DNA from: Bryobacterales bacterium
Lineage (GTDB): Bacteria; Acidobacteriota; Terriglobia; Bryobacterales; UBA6623
Assembly (NCBI GenBank): GCA_022824585.1
Contig: JAJDZN010000143.1
Location: 1-57,580, forward strand
Direction: 5' to 3'
DNA length: 57,580 nt
In this document: piece after piece, positions 8,834 to 16,774 of the stretch
How positions within the stretch are numbered: position 1 is the stretch's first letter
Layout of the letters: each line of letters opens with the position of its first letter
Position numbers and translations under genes: made by a program
Notes under the pieces: model-generated
What the model was told of the DNA's origin: nothing
Database searches by the model: none
Seen by the model: only the letters and a program-made list of their open reading frames with translations

Positions 8834-11800
8834 GCCAAGACGATCAGCGGCCGCCGGAACCGGGCGGGCCGATCGCCTTCATGGCGACCAACCGCGTCGC
8901 TGCCAACTTGCTGATGTTCGGCATCTTGGCGGCCGGCCTCGTCTCGCTGGGAGGCCTGGAGCGGGAGGCCTGGCCGACCGTCCCCTTCAACACCATCGAA
9001 GTGTCTGTGGCCTATCCCGGCGCGACTCCCGAGGAGGTGGAGGAGTCGATCGTCGTCAAGATCGAGGAGCAGGTCGAGGCATTGCAGGATGTCAAGTCGG
9101 TCAAGTCCATAGCGGCCCCGGGAATGGCGTCCGTGAGGGTCGAGCTCAAGACTGACACCGATATCAGCGAGGCCATGGACGAAATCGAGTCCGCGGTCGG
9201 CCTCATTCAGACGTTTCCCGGCGCAGCCGAGCGTCCCGAATTCAGGGAGATGGACAACCGCAACAGCATGATCCGCCTGATCGTGCACGGTGACATCCCC
9301 GAGCGCTCGATCAAGGAACTGGCCCACCAGGTCGAGGACGACTTGAGCACGCTGCCGAGCATATCGCACGTCGAGACTTCCGGGACAAGAAACTACGAGA
9401 TCTCGATCGAAGTGCCGCTGGCCCGCCTCCGTGCCTACGGCCTGACTCTCGACGACATCGCGGACGCGGTTCGCCGGAGCTCCCTCGATCTCTCAGCTGG
9501 CAGCATCGACACCCGGGAAGCCGAGGTGCGAGTCCGCACCATCGGCCAAAGGTACGATCAGCCCGACTTCGAGGAGATCATTGTTCTCGCCCGGAACGAC
9601 GGCACGGCGATACGGCTCGGCGAGCTCGCTGACGTGCGCGATGCCTTTCAGGACACCGCCCTGATGGTCCGGCACCAAGGTCAGCTGGCGGCATTTGTCG
9701 AGGTCTACCTGGCCGAGGGCGAGCAGGTGATGGATGTCGCCGAGGCCGTGCACGAGCACACCGCGAACACGATTGTCCCGTCCCTCCCCGACGGGGTAGG
9801 GATCACCATCTGGAACGACGACTCCCAGACCTACTCGGAGCGGGCCGAGATCCTCAGCAAGAACGGCGTTCTCGGACTGATTCTGGTATTCGTCGCGCTG
9901 GCCCTGTTTCTCGAGATACGGCTCGCACTGTGGGTTGTCGTCGGCCTGGTCACCTCTGGGATCGGGACGTTGGCCGTGATGCTGCTGTTCGACCTCGCGA
10001 TCAACACCATTTCGCTCTTCGCGTTCGTTCTGGCTATCGGCATCATCGTCGACGATGCCATTGTCGTGGGCGAGCACATCCACTACGAGCACAGCAAGGG
10101 CGTGTCGGGAGTCGTCGCGGCGATACGGGGGGCGCGCCGGATCAAGAGTGCGCTGGTCTTCGCGGTTCTGACCTCGGTGGCGGCATTCACGCCCCTGCTC
10201 TTCATCCCTGGGGGTATCGGCGAAGTGTGGGGCGCGTTGCCGGTGATCATCATCGGCATGCTGCTGATCTCTCTGGCTGAAGCGCTCCTGATACTGCCGA
10301 GACACCTATCGCACATGCGCGGGCCGGAGTGGACACCGACCAACATCGTGGATCGATTCTTCAGGCGTACCCGGGACTACGTGGACCGAGGGCTCAACGT
10401 ACTCGTGAACTTTCCCCTAGATCGAGCGCTCCGACTCTCGACCGATCAACCCGCGATTGTCGTGGCGGGAGTCGTCGGCCTCCTCATCGTCAGCCTGTCG
10501 CTGCTGCCAGCGGGCATCGTCCCGGCGACTTTCGCTCCGGTGGTGGAGGGCGACTTCGTCACCGCGACCCTCGAAATGCCCGACGGAACCCCGGCCGAGC
10601 GCACCTACGAGGTAGCAACGGAACTGGAGCAGGCGGGGCGGCGGGTTCTGGAACGCCTCGATCAGGATCGGCCGCAGGGCTCGCCTTCGCTGCTGTCGGG
10701 AGTGAGCGTAACCGTCGGCCAGAGGGCTCGGGTGGAGGGTGGAGGTCTCAACCCGACGCCTACCCTGAATCCGGAGCCGAACATCGCCACTGTCGAATTC
10801 AAGCTCGTGAGCGCCCAGCAACGGGAGCAGTCCGCTATCGCGATCATGCAGCATTGGCGGGAAGAGGTCGGGTTCCTCCCGCATGTTCGGGGAATCGGAT
10901 TCAGCGGCGAGATCATCGATCTCGGCAGTCCCGTGGAGGCTGTGCTGTCACATCCAGACCCGGCCAGACTGTCGGAAATCGCGGACTCGGTAGTCCGCAG
11001 CCTGCGCAGCGTGGCAGGTGTCTTTGACGTCCGGTCCGATCATACGCCCGGCGTCGGAGAGATTCAGCTGGAGTTGCGGCCGGAAGCGCGAACGCTTGGC
11101 CTGACGGTCGAGGAGATGGCAAGGCAGGCGCGGGCGGCGTTCTTTGGGGTGGAAGTGCTGAGAGTGCAGCGCAACCGGGAAGAGGTCCGGGTCTACGCGC
11201 GCCTGCCCGAAGATGAGCGCGATGCAATCACGGATGTCGAGGGCTACCTGATCCGCACTCAGTCGGGAGGGGACGTGCCGCTCAGTCACGCGGCATCTCT
11301 GACTATGGGCAGGTCGCTGCCTTCGATCCGCCGGCAAGACGGTCAGCGCGTAATCACGGTGACAGCGGATGTGAACGAGAACGTGATTTCGGGCGGCGAA
11401 GCGAATGACGTCCTCGAGAACACGATCCTCGCGCAACTAACCGCCTCCGCCCCCGAGCTGACTTACTCCTTCGGAGGCGAACAGCAGCAACAGCTGGAGT
11501 CGCTGGACGCTCTATATCGCGGCTTCGTGCTCGCCATGCTCGTGATTTTCGCGCTGCTAGCAATTCCCTTGGGTTCTTACGTCAAGCCGTTCATCGTGAT
11601 GGCCATCATTCCGTTCGGTCTGATCGGGGTCGTCCTCGGCCATTATGTGCTGGGAATCGCGGTCAGCGCCGCATCGTTGCTAGGATTTTTTGGGCTCAGC
11701 GGGGTGGTCGTCAACGATTCGCTGGTCATGATCGACTTCATCGACCAGCGCCTCAGCGAGGGTGCCGCTCCGAAGCAGGCGATCATCGATGGCGCCAAGG

Positions 11801-12030
11801 GGCGTTTCCGTCCCATCCTGCTGACATCGGTGACTACTTTCCTCGGCTTCACTCCGCTCATTCTCGAACGGTCGATCCAAGCGCAGTTCCTGGTCCCGTT
11901 CGCCGCATCGCTGGGGGTCGGCATCATGGTCACGACCGGGATCGTGATGTTGCTGGTGCCGGCGCTGATGGCTGTCTATCTGCGCGCCAACTCACGTCGC
12001 GTCGCAGCGCGCGCCGCTCCATCGCTCTAG
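8830..12030 (+). CDS. RND multidrug-type efflux permease (HAE1/AcrB-like)
   Basis: The 1066-aa length is typical of proton-driven RND permeases. A first transmembrane helix (around residues 20-40) precedes the porter motif AYPGATPEEVEE. The TM4 proton-relay pair is visible in GIIVDDAIVVGE. The second half repeats the layout, with helices from around residue 895 and the motif FFGLSGVVVNDSLVMID. It would export amphipathic or lipophilic compounds from the periplasm or inner-membrane outer leaflet. The start overlaps the adaptor stop (ATGA). The substrate is unknown. Its position beside a P450/steroid-reductase cluster suggests a lipophilic cargo, but this is inference. Confidence 0.93.
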   Translation: MSQDDQRPPEPGGPIAFMATNRVAANLLMFGILAAGLVSLGGLEREAWPTVPFNTIEVSVAYPGATPEEVEESIVVKIEEQVEALQDVKSVKSIAAPGMASVRVELKTDTDISEAMDEIESAVGLIQTFPGAAERPEFREMDNRNSMIRLIVHGDIPERSIKELAHQVEDDLSTLPSISHVETSGTRNYEISIEVPLARLRAYGLTLDDIADAVRRSSLDLSAGSIDTREAEVRVRTIGQRYDQPDFEEIIVLARNDGTAIRLGELADVRDAFQDTALMVRHQGQLAAFVEVYLAEGEQVMDVAEAVHEHTANTIVPSLPDGVGITIWNDDSQTYSERAEILSKNGVLGLILVFVALALFLEIRLALWVVVGLVTSGIGTLAVMLLFDLAINTISLFAFVLAIGIIVDDAIVVGEHIHYEHSKGVSGVVAAIRGARRIKSALVFAVLTSVAAFTPLLFIPGGIGEVWGALPVIIIGMLLISLAEALLILPRHLSHMRGPEWTPTNIVDRFFRRTRDYVDRGLNVLVNFPLDRALRLSTDQPAIVVAGVVGLLIVSLSLLPAGIVPATFAPVVEGDFVTATLEMPDGTPAERTYEVATELEQAGRRVLERLDQDRPQGSPSLLSGVSVTVGQRARVEGGGLNPTPTLNPEPNIATVEFKLVSAQQREQSAIAIMQHWREEVGFLPHVRGIGFSGEIIDLGSPVEAVLSHPDPARLSEIADSVVRSLRSVAGVFDVRSDHTPGVGEIQLELRPEARTLGLTVEEMARQARAAFFGVEVLRVQRNREEVRVYARLPEDERDAITDVEGYLIRTQSGGDVPLSHAASLTMGRSLPSIRRQDGQRVITVTADVNENVISGGEANDVLENTILAQLTASAPELTYSFGGEQQQQLESLDALYRGFVLAMLVIFALLAIPLGSYVKPFIVMAIIPFGLIGVVLGHYVLGIAVSAASLLGFFGLSGVVVNDSLVMIDFIDQRLSEGAAPKQAIIDGAKGRFRPILLTSVTTFLGFTPLILERSIQAQFLVPFAASLGVGIMVTTGIVMLLVPALMAVYLRANSRRVAARAAPSL

Positions 12031-12084
12031 CCCCTTCCTAAGGATAGGGCCCGCGCGGCCGGTCAGGCATCGACAGGCCTTTGT

Positions 12085-12846
12085 TCAGCAGATGCCTGGT
12101 ATCAGGGCCCGGCGATGTGCCGGATAGTCGCTGAACGTTTCCCGATACCAGCGGTGGTTGGTCCGCGCCCTCGGGGCGAGATTGGCGACCGTGAACAGCA
12201 TGAACGCAAGGCCGCACGACGACCAAGTCGCGACCGCCCAGCCCGCCCATTCGAGGATTTCCCCCAAGTAGTTCGGACACGAGACGAAGCGGAACCCGCC
12301 GCCCTGCGGAATCGCATAGCCTGTCTCGCCGGGCCGACGCAGGCGCATGAGGGTGTTGTCAGAGTGGAGATTGAGCGCGAGCCCGGCGAGGAATATCCCG
12401 ACGCCGATCAGGAAGCGGGGGTCGGAGAGCCATGCAGTGGCGTACCCGCCGAATTCCGAAATGAAGCGGGCGTTGATGTACGCGTTGATCGCATTGAAGA
12501 GAAAGCCAGATCCGACCACCAGAACGGGCGTCTTCCGGCCGCTTGCCCGGACGCGAAACGGATAGACGAACGTCCGGTTCAGATAGTGGCCCTGCCACAT
12601 CGCCAGGAACAGCAGCGGCACGATCTGGAACGCGCCCTTGCCGTTGAGGTAGACGAGCAGGAAGAGCGCAGGCGCCGGCAACTCCATGACGATCCACGCG
12701 AGCCTGGCGGAAACGTGTGGCCCCCAGCCCGCGCCGGCGTAGTGGCGCCCGTAGGGGGCGGACTTGCGGAGCAGGTACGGGAACGTCACGGCCGCCATCG
12801 CGAGGACGGCCCATATCAGCATCCCGTGCAGGCGCTCTTCGCTCAA
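12085..12846 (-). CDS. Steroid 5-alpha-reductase family protein (3-oxo-5-alpha-steroid 4-dehydrogenase)
   Basis: This is an integral membrane NADPH-dependent reductase of the DET2/SRD5A family. The C-terminal signature is clear: FVSCPNYLGEILEWAGWA, then ANLAPRARTNHRWYRETF and a final YPAHRRALIPGIC. The N-terminus carries APYGRHYAG, also typical. About six hydrophobic segments are present. I chose the TTG at 12846, one base after the stop of the upstream SDR. AAGGGG precedes it by about six bases, and the resulting N-terminus (LSEERLHGMLIWAV) matches family length; the next ATG at 12822 is the alternative. The predicted protein has 253 aa. It is probably the last gene of the P450-SDR-reductase operon. 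Its substrate, a 4-ene-3-keto steroid or other polycyclic enone, is inferred from the family only. Confidence 0.88.
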   Translation of the reverse strand: MSEERLHGMLIWAVLAMAAVTFPYLLRKSAPYGRHYAGAGWGPHVSARLAWIVMELPAPALFLLVYLNGKGAFQIVPLLFLAMWQGHYLNRTFVYPFRVRASGRKTPVLVVGSGFLFNAINAYINARFISEFGGYATAWLSDPRFLIGVGIFLAGLALNLHSDNTLMRLRRPGETGYAIPQGGGFRFVSCPNYLGEILEWAGWAVATWSSCGLAFMLFTVANLAPRARTNHRWYRETFSDYPAHRRALIPGIC

Positions 12847-12847
12847 G

Positions 12848-13876
12848 TCACGCCCCTTGACCCAGCATGCCGTGTTCGTCGAACCAGCGGTACGTGTCCC
12901 GGATCGATTCTGCGAGCGGGCGCGGGCGGAATCCGAGTTCCGCCTGCGCCTTGGCGCTGGATATCCGCCGATTGCCATGGGCCATGACGCGGACGGACAC
13001 CGGCGTGTAGAGCGGATGGCGTCCGCGACACCGATCCAGAACGACTTGGCAGGGTGCCCATAGCCGGGCGGCGAACATCGGGAACTGGAGGCGCGGTGCG
13101 GCTACCCCGGTCGCCTTCTGGGAAAGCTCCGCCAGTTCGCGAGCGGTGTGCCAGTGACCCGAGAGGAGGTAGTTCTCACCACGTCTCGCCCGTGTCTCGG
13201 CGGCCAGCGTGGCCGCCACGACGTCGCGCACATCGACCCAGTCATAGCCGCCTGCGATCAGCGCGGGCAGTCGCCTGCGGTGGAGGTCGAGAAATAGCTG
13301 CCCCATAGGCGACGGCGCTCCGTCATAGGGGCCGATCACGCTGGTCGGATTCAGGATCACGGCGTCCAGGCCGCAGTCGATGCCGCGGCGGACTTCCGCT
13401 TCTCCGGCCGCTTTCGAACGGTCGTACGGCGCGTCGCGCGGGCTGTCGGCAGGACGGCGGCTCTCGTCAAGCACTTCGTCCTGCGGGTGCTGGTCGTAAG
13501 CGTGGATCGAGGAAACATGAACCAAGCGTCTCACCCCGCATTCGAGGGCCGCTTCCACCACATTGCGCGTGCCCAAGACATTCGTGCGATGGAATTCCCG
13601 CGCCCTGACGGCACCGATCGAGACCAACGCGGCCAAATGGAACACGGTTTCCGCGCCCGCGAAGGCGGCGATCAGCGATTCCTTGTCGAGAAGGTCGCCA
13701 TTGACCCACGCGATGTCGAGATCCGCCGCCGTCCCTCGACGCTGCCTATAGATCGCGCGGACCCGGCGGGACCCGTACTTTTCGGCAAGGTCCCGCGCTA
13801 ACAACCCGCCGATCTGCCCGCTCGCCCCGGTGATCACGCGAACGCTGTCAGGTCGTCCGCCGCTAGGTGACTTCAT
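12848..13876 (-). CDS. Extended short-chain dehydrogenase (NAD-dependent epimerase / 3-beta-HSD-like)
   Basis: This is a 342-aa Rossmann-fold oxidoreductase. The nucleotide-binding motif TGASGQIGG lies at residues 16-24. The active site has Ser122/Ser123 in HVSSIHAYD and the YxxxK pair Tyr151/Lys155 (YDRSK). NPTSVIGPYD and a substrate-binding C-terminal half are typical of extended SDRs such as dihydroflavonol reductases, HpnA-like proteins and 3-beta-hydroxysteroid dehydrogenase/decarboxylases. It sits between the P450 and the steroid reductase on one strand, with a gap of 64 bases before it and one base after it. In this context a hydroxysteroid or lipid-alcohol dehydrogenase is the most attractive role, but a sugar-nucleotide function is not excluded. 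Confidence 0.85.
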   Translation of the reverse strand: MKSPSGGRPDSVRVITGASGQIGGLLARDLAEKYGSRRVRAIYRQRRGTAADLDIAWVNGDLLDKESLIAAFAGAETVFHLAALVSIGAVRAREFHRTNVLGTRNVVEAALECGVRRLVHVSSIHAYDQHPQDEVLDESRRPADSPRDAPYDRSKAAGEAEVRRGIDCGLDAVILNPTSVIGPYDGAPSPMGQLFLDLHRRRLPALIAGGYDWVDVRDVVAATLAAETRARRGENYLLSGHWHTARELAELSQKATGVAAPRLQFPMFAARLWAPCQVVLDRCRGRHPLYTPVSVRVMAHGNRRISSAKAQAELGFRPRPLAESIRDTYRWFDEHGMLGQGA

Positions 13877-13940
13877 TGCGGAAGGCTCGATTCGCGAATC
13901 GTGGACCAGACCAAGCGCTGCAGGAGCGGGCGTCGCGAAC

Positions 13941-15974
13941 TCAGACTCGAATTTCGTGCCGCTGCTCAGCGAGCCTGAACTTAAGCTTGTTGCTGGGCGA
14001 CTGCGAGGGCAATGGATCCATCGGCAAGCGCTCGTAAGGGCGGGCCAGCTCGATCTTGAAGTGATGCGTCAGCATCAGCAGGTTGATCGCCATGTGCAGG
14101 TCGGCCCAGCGGCTGCCGAGACATGAGTGCGTACCCAGCCCGAAAGGCGCGTAGCCCCTGCTGAAGTGCTCGTTTCGCGGGGCCAGGTAGCGGTCGATGT
14201 CGAACGTCCACGGATCGGGGAACACCTCTTCCGAGTAGTGCGTGGCCGTCTGAGCGATCAAGAGCTGCGACCCGACCGGCAGTTCGAAACCCTCCACCGT
14301 GCAGGTATTCATCACCGTGCGCATCGACATGACCGTGATCGGCGACATCCGCAGAGCCTCCAGCAGAACTCGGTGGGTCACGTCGATCCGGTCTAGGCTG
14401 AAGTCATCCTCGCCGGGATCGCCCTCGGCCCACAACGCGTCCGCTTCGGCCGTGACTCGCTCGTACAACTCGGGATTCTGCACCAACCAGTAGAGGGCGA
14501 AACCAATCTGATCGCCCATGTACATGGCCGTCATCAAGATCGCCCCGAGCGGCAGCGCCAGGTCCGATTCGGGCAGGAATTGGGGATCGGACGCGTGCAG
14601 TGCCAGATATGCGTCCACCACGTCCTCGGGCATCCCGACCCGCTGCGCGGCCGTATGGGTCTTTTGCATACGGTCTATGATCTTTTGCGTGACCTTCGCC
14701 CGGCGGCGCATCGACGGGGTCTTGAGCATGAAACGCGGAAACGTCTTGACGATGCCCACATTGAGCACCCGTACCTTGTAGTCGAGCGCGTCGGCAATCT
14801 CGGCTTGGGTGTCAATGCTGGCCAGTAGCGGCGATGACTGCGCGTTCAGCAATGGTCGCAGCATCGCCTGCACCGGCATCGTGGCGCCGACGTCCCAACT
14901 CGCCATGTGCGCGCGGGCCAGGTCATAGACATCGTCCAGACGCCTGGTCAAAGTCTTGCGAGAGTAGACGGACTGCAACGACTTGCGGAAGCGGAAGTGA
15001 TCGGCACCGTCAGTCGAGTGCATCGAGCGCGACACACCATACGCCTTGTCGACTCCCTCGAAGTACTCCTTCGACCGCAAGAACACCCGCCCCATGCGAT
15101 GGGCCCATTCATTCGTCTTCAACCCCGCTAGGACGATCATGTTCTGGCGGAACGGGAGCCGAAGCTCGAACACTGGACCGTACTTTTCGGCCAGAATGGC
15201 AAACCCGGCTGGCAGCCTGCCCTCTCGCAGCTCGCGGTTGAACACTAGATCGCGCAGGGCCACGGCTGGAATCGGCTTGGTCAGCGAGGGCCGGCGAAGC
15301 GCGGGCGCGACGATGCTCTGGCCCACCGCTGACGCGATCGCTTGGCCGATCAGGTCCATGTTGGTGACGAATTCAATCCGTTCTTCCGCCTCCTCGTCGA
15401 TCTGGAACATCAGATGGAACACGTGGCAAGCGTTGACGAGGCCGGTCAGAATCACGTCGCGCGGCCCCGGAATCTCGTCCGCGAAGATGATCCTAGTCAG
15501 CCGGGCCTTTACGAACTCGCCCGCTAGGTGGTCTTCTTCTAGCGGTGCGTCGCCCTGCCGCTGGCGCTTGGTGAAGGTATAGAAATCGCCCGGGTGGAGG
15601 TCGAGAATCTGTCGCCGAACGAGCCCGTCCAGCGCTTGGGGGATCACCGACTCGGAATGCGGAGCAAGCCGCTCAACCCAGTAGCGGGCATCGTGTGATT
15701 CCGATTCGGTCGCGATCTCCCGCAAGATCGGGTCGAGCAGCGGACGACCGGTGTCGGTCGCATCCAACAGAGTCAGCGATTCCAGATCGGTGTCGATGCA
15801 ACCGAGCAGCGACAGTTCGCCCAGCACCGCGCCGGCCACGGCGCAGTTCAGATTCCAGCCGGGCACCTGGCGAAAATAGCCGCTTTCTTCGTCCAGCAGC
15901 GCCAGCAGCAGCTCTTCCGGCAGACTCAGCGCGGGCGCCTCTGGGCTCGGTTGATCTGCTGTTTCGTGACTCAC
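13941..15974 (-). CDS. GPP34 (GOLPH3-like) domain fused to a cytochrome P450
   Basis: The protein has 677 aa. Residues about 16-218 read as a GPP34/GOLPH3 domain: LSLPEELLLALLDEESGYF, Trp40 near the start, NCAVAGAVLGEL, LLD...REIA, a YWVERLA helix, YTFTKRQ and a C-terminal helix with VFHLMF. After a linker of about 30 residues comes a full P450 (about 252-677): ExxR at Glu539-Arg542 (EALR), the PERF-like region, and the heme-binding loop FGLGTHSCLG with Cys618 as thiolate ligand. The I-helix reads AMYMGDQIG (483-491), so the usual Thr after the acidic residue is replaced by Gln489. There is no transmembrane helix. GPP34 proteins bind membranes peripherally, so the inference is a P450 tethered to a lipid surface. 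The start is GTG; GGAGAGG lies rather far (15 bases) upstream. No ferredoxin or reductase gene is nearby. Confidence 0.9.
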   Translation of the reverse strand: MSHETADQPSPEAPALSLPEELLLALLDEESGYFRQVPGWNLNCAVAGAVLGELSLLGCIDTDLESLTLLDATDTGRPLLDPILREIATESESHDARYWVERLAPHSESVIPQALDGLVRRQILDLHPGDFYTFTKRQRQGDAPLEEDHLAGEFVKARLTRIIFADEIPGPRDVILTGLVNACHVFHLMFQIDEEAEERIEFVTNMDLIGQAIASAVGQSIVAPALRRPSLTKPIPAVALRDLVFNRELREGRLPAGFAILAEKYGPVFELRLPFRQNMIVLAGLKTNEWAHRMGRVFLRSKEYFEGVDKAYGVSRSMHSTDGADHFRFRKSLQSVYSRKTLTRRLDDVYDLARAHMASWDVGATMPVQAMLRPLLNAQSSPLLASIDTQAEIADALDYKVRVLNVGIVKTFPRFMLKTPSMRRRAKVTQKIIDRMQKTHTAAQRVGMPEDVVDAYLALHASDPQFLPESDLALPLGAILMTAMYMGDQIGFALYWLVQNPELYERVTAEADALWAEGDPGEDDFSLDRIDVTHRVLLEALRMSPITVMSMRTVMNTCTVEGFELPVGSQLLIAQTATHYSEEVFPDPWTFDIDRYLAPRNEHFSRGYAPFGLGTHSCLGSRWADLHMAINLLMLTHHFKIELARPYERLPMDPLPSQSPSNKLKFRLAEQRHEIRV

Positions 15975-16025
15975 TAATTAACCAACTATCCTCTCCGTTA
16001 ACAGATCTAGAGGATTCTGGAGACA

Positions 16026-16054
16026 ATTATAGGCACAGCGAGCTAGCTTTGCAA
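16026..16054 (-). promoter_or_regulatory. Sigma-70-type promoter for the GPP34-P450 operon
   Basis: Read on the minus strand, a -35 box TTGCAA (16054-16049) is followed by a 17-base spacer and a perfect -10 box TATAAT (16031-16026). Transcription would start near 16019, giving a leader of about 45 bases before the GTG at 15974. The surrounding block is AT-rich against a GC-rich background. The spacing and the exact -10 make this the best promoter in the window. Confidence 0.6.
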
Positions 16055-16671
16055 AATCCCCGAAGTAGCGGATTCTACGGTTGAGAGACCCCCTTGGGCG
16101 CTGGGGCGGTGGGGAACTGCGAAGACCGCGCCGCACGCTGCTGCGGGGCACCCATCTTTGGCACCTGCCCATCCGAATCCTAACGGACGTGCGCGGCTCG
16201 TGCCCGGGAGCGCCAATGGCGCGATGCTCCTGCGCGTCCGGAGACGCGAGCGTGCCGCCACGGCCGAGATGATCGGAACCGAACTGCGTTCGATTGCGAC
16301 CGCAGCTCGTTGCAATGCCATCGCGCCGCCCCCGGCGCGCGGAGGAGTCGAAGCGATTCGCCTGATTGGGCACACCACCAGACCTTCCCTGCACTAAAGC
16401 ATGCCTGATCATGATGTTTCAGACGTCGGACTCGACTCGCCTTCGGGGTCCGGTCGTACGGAATGCGGGGCAGTCGGCCAGCTGGGACCCTGCCACGGGG
16501 CTTCGGACACCCTGCTGCCTTTGCGCAGCCCCAGTTCCCGACGCGGCTGCTACGCCCAACTAACTTTGTCAAACCGTTGCACGCTTCTCCGCAGCACCCT
16601 GCCATGACGGCGGCCTAGGCACTCCTCGCTCCGGAGCAATGCTGTTCTCGCGCTGCTCCTAGTCGCGCGCC

Positions 16672-16699
16672 GTGACGTAGCAAGGCGGTGACATATGAT
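16672..16699 (+). promoter_or_regulatory. Candidate promoter for the Rieske oxygenase gene
   Basis: GTGACG (16672-16677) and TATGAT (16694-16699, five of six consensus bases) are separated by 16 bases. The predicted transcript would begin about 70 bases before the chosen ATG. This is weak evidence from consensus matching by eye. Confidence 0.33.
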
Positions 16700-16774
16700 G
16701 AGACAAATTCCGACGGTCCTGATTCGGTCGCCGAGACCGTAAGGGAGCGCGGTCGCAAGGGAATACGGAGGGCG

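Larger units (their letters stand above)
15975..16774. other. Long divergent intergenic region between the P450 and Rieske genes
   Basis: About 800 bases separate two divergently read enzymes. The left end holds the AT-rich promoter for the P450 operon, and the right end a weaker promoter candidate for the Rieske gene. In between, the open frames have compositions rich in Arg, Pro and Ser and no family signature, so I see no gene. The length leaves room for regulatory sites or a decayed gene. Confidence 0.45.

Noticed and set aside
15978..16412. Minus-strand open frame between the P450 and Rieske genes
   Set aside because: It covers the promoter region, is rich in Arg and Pro and shows no family signature.
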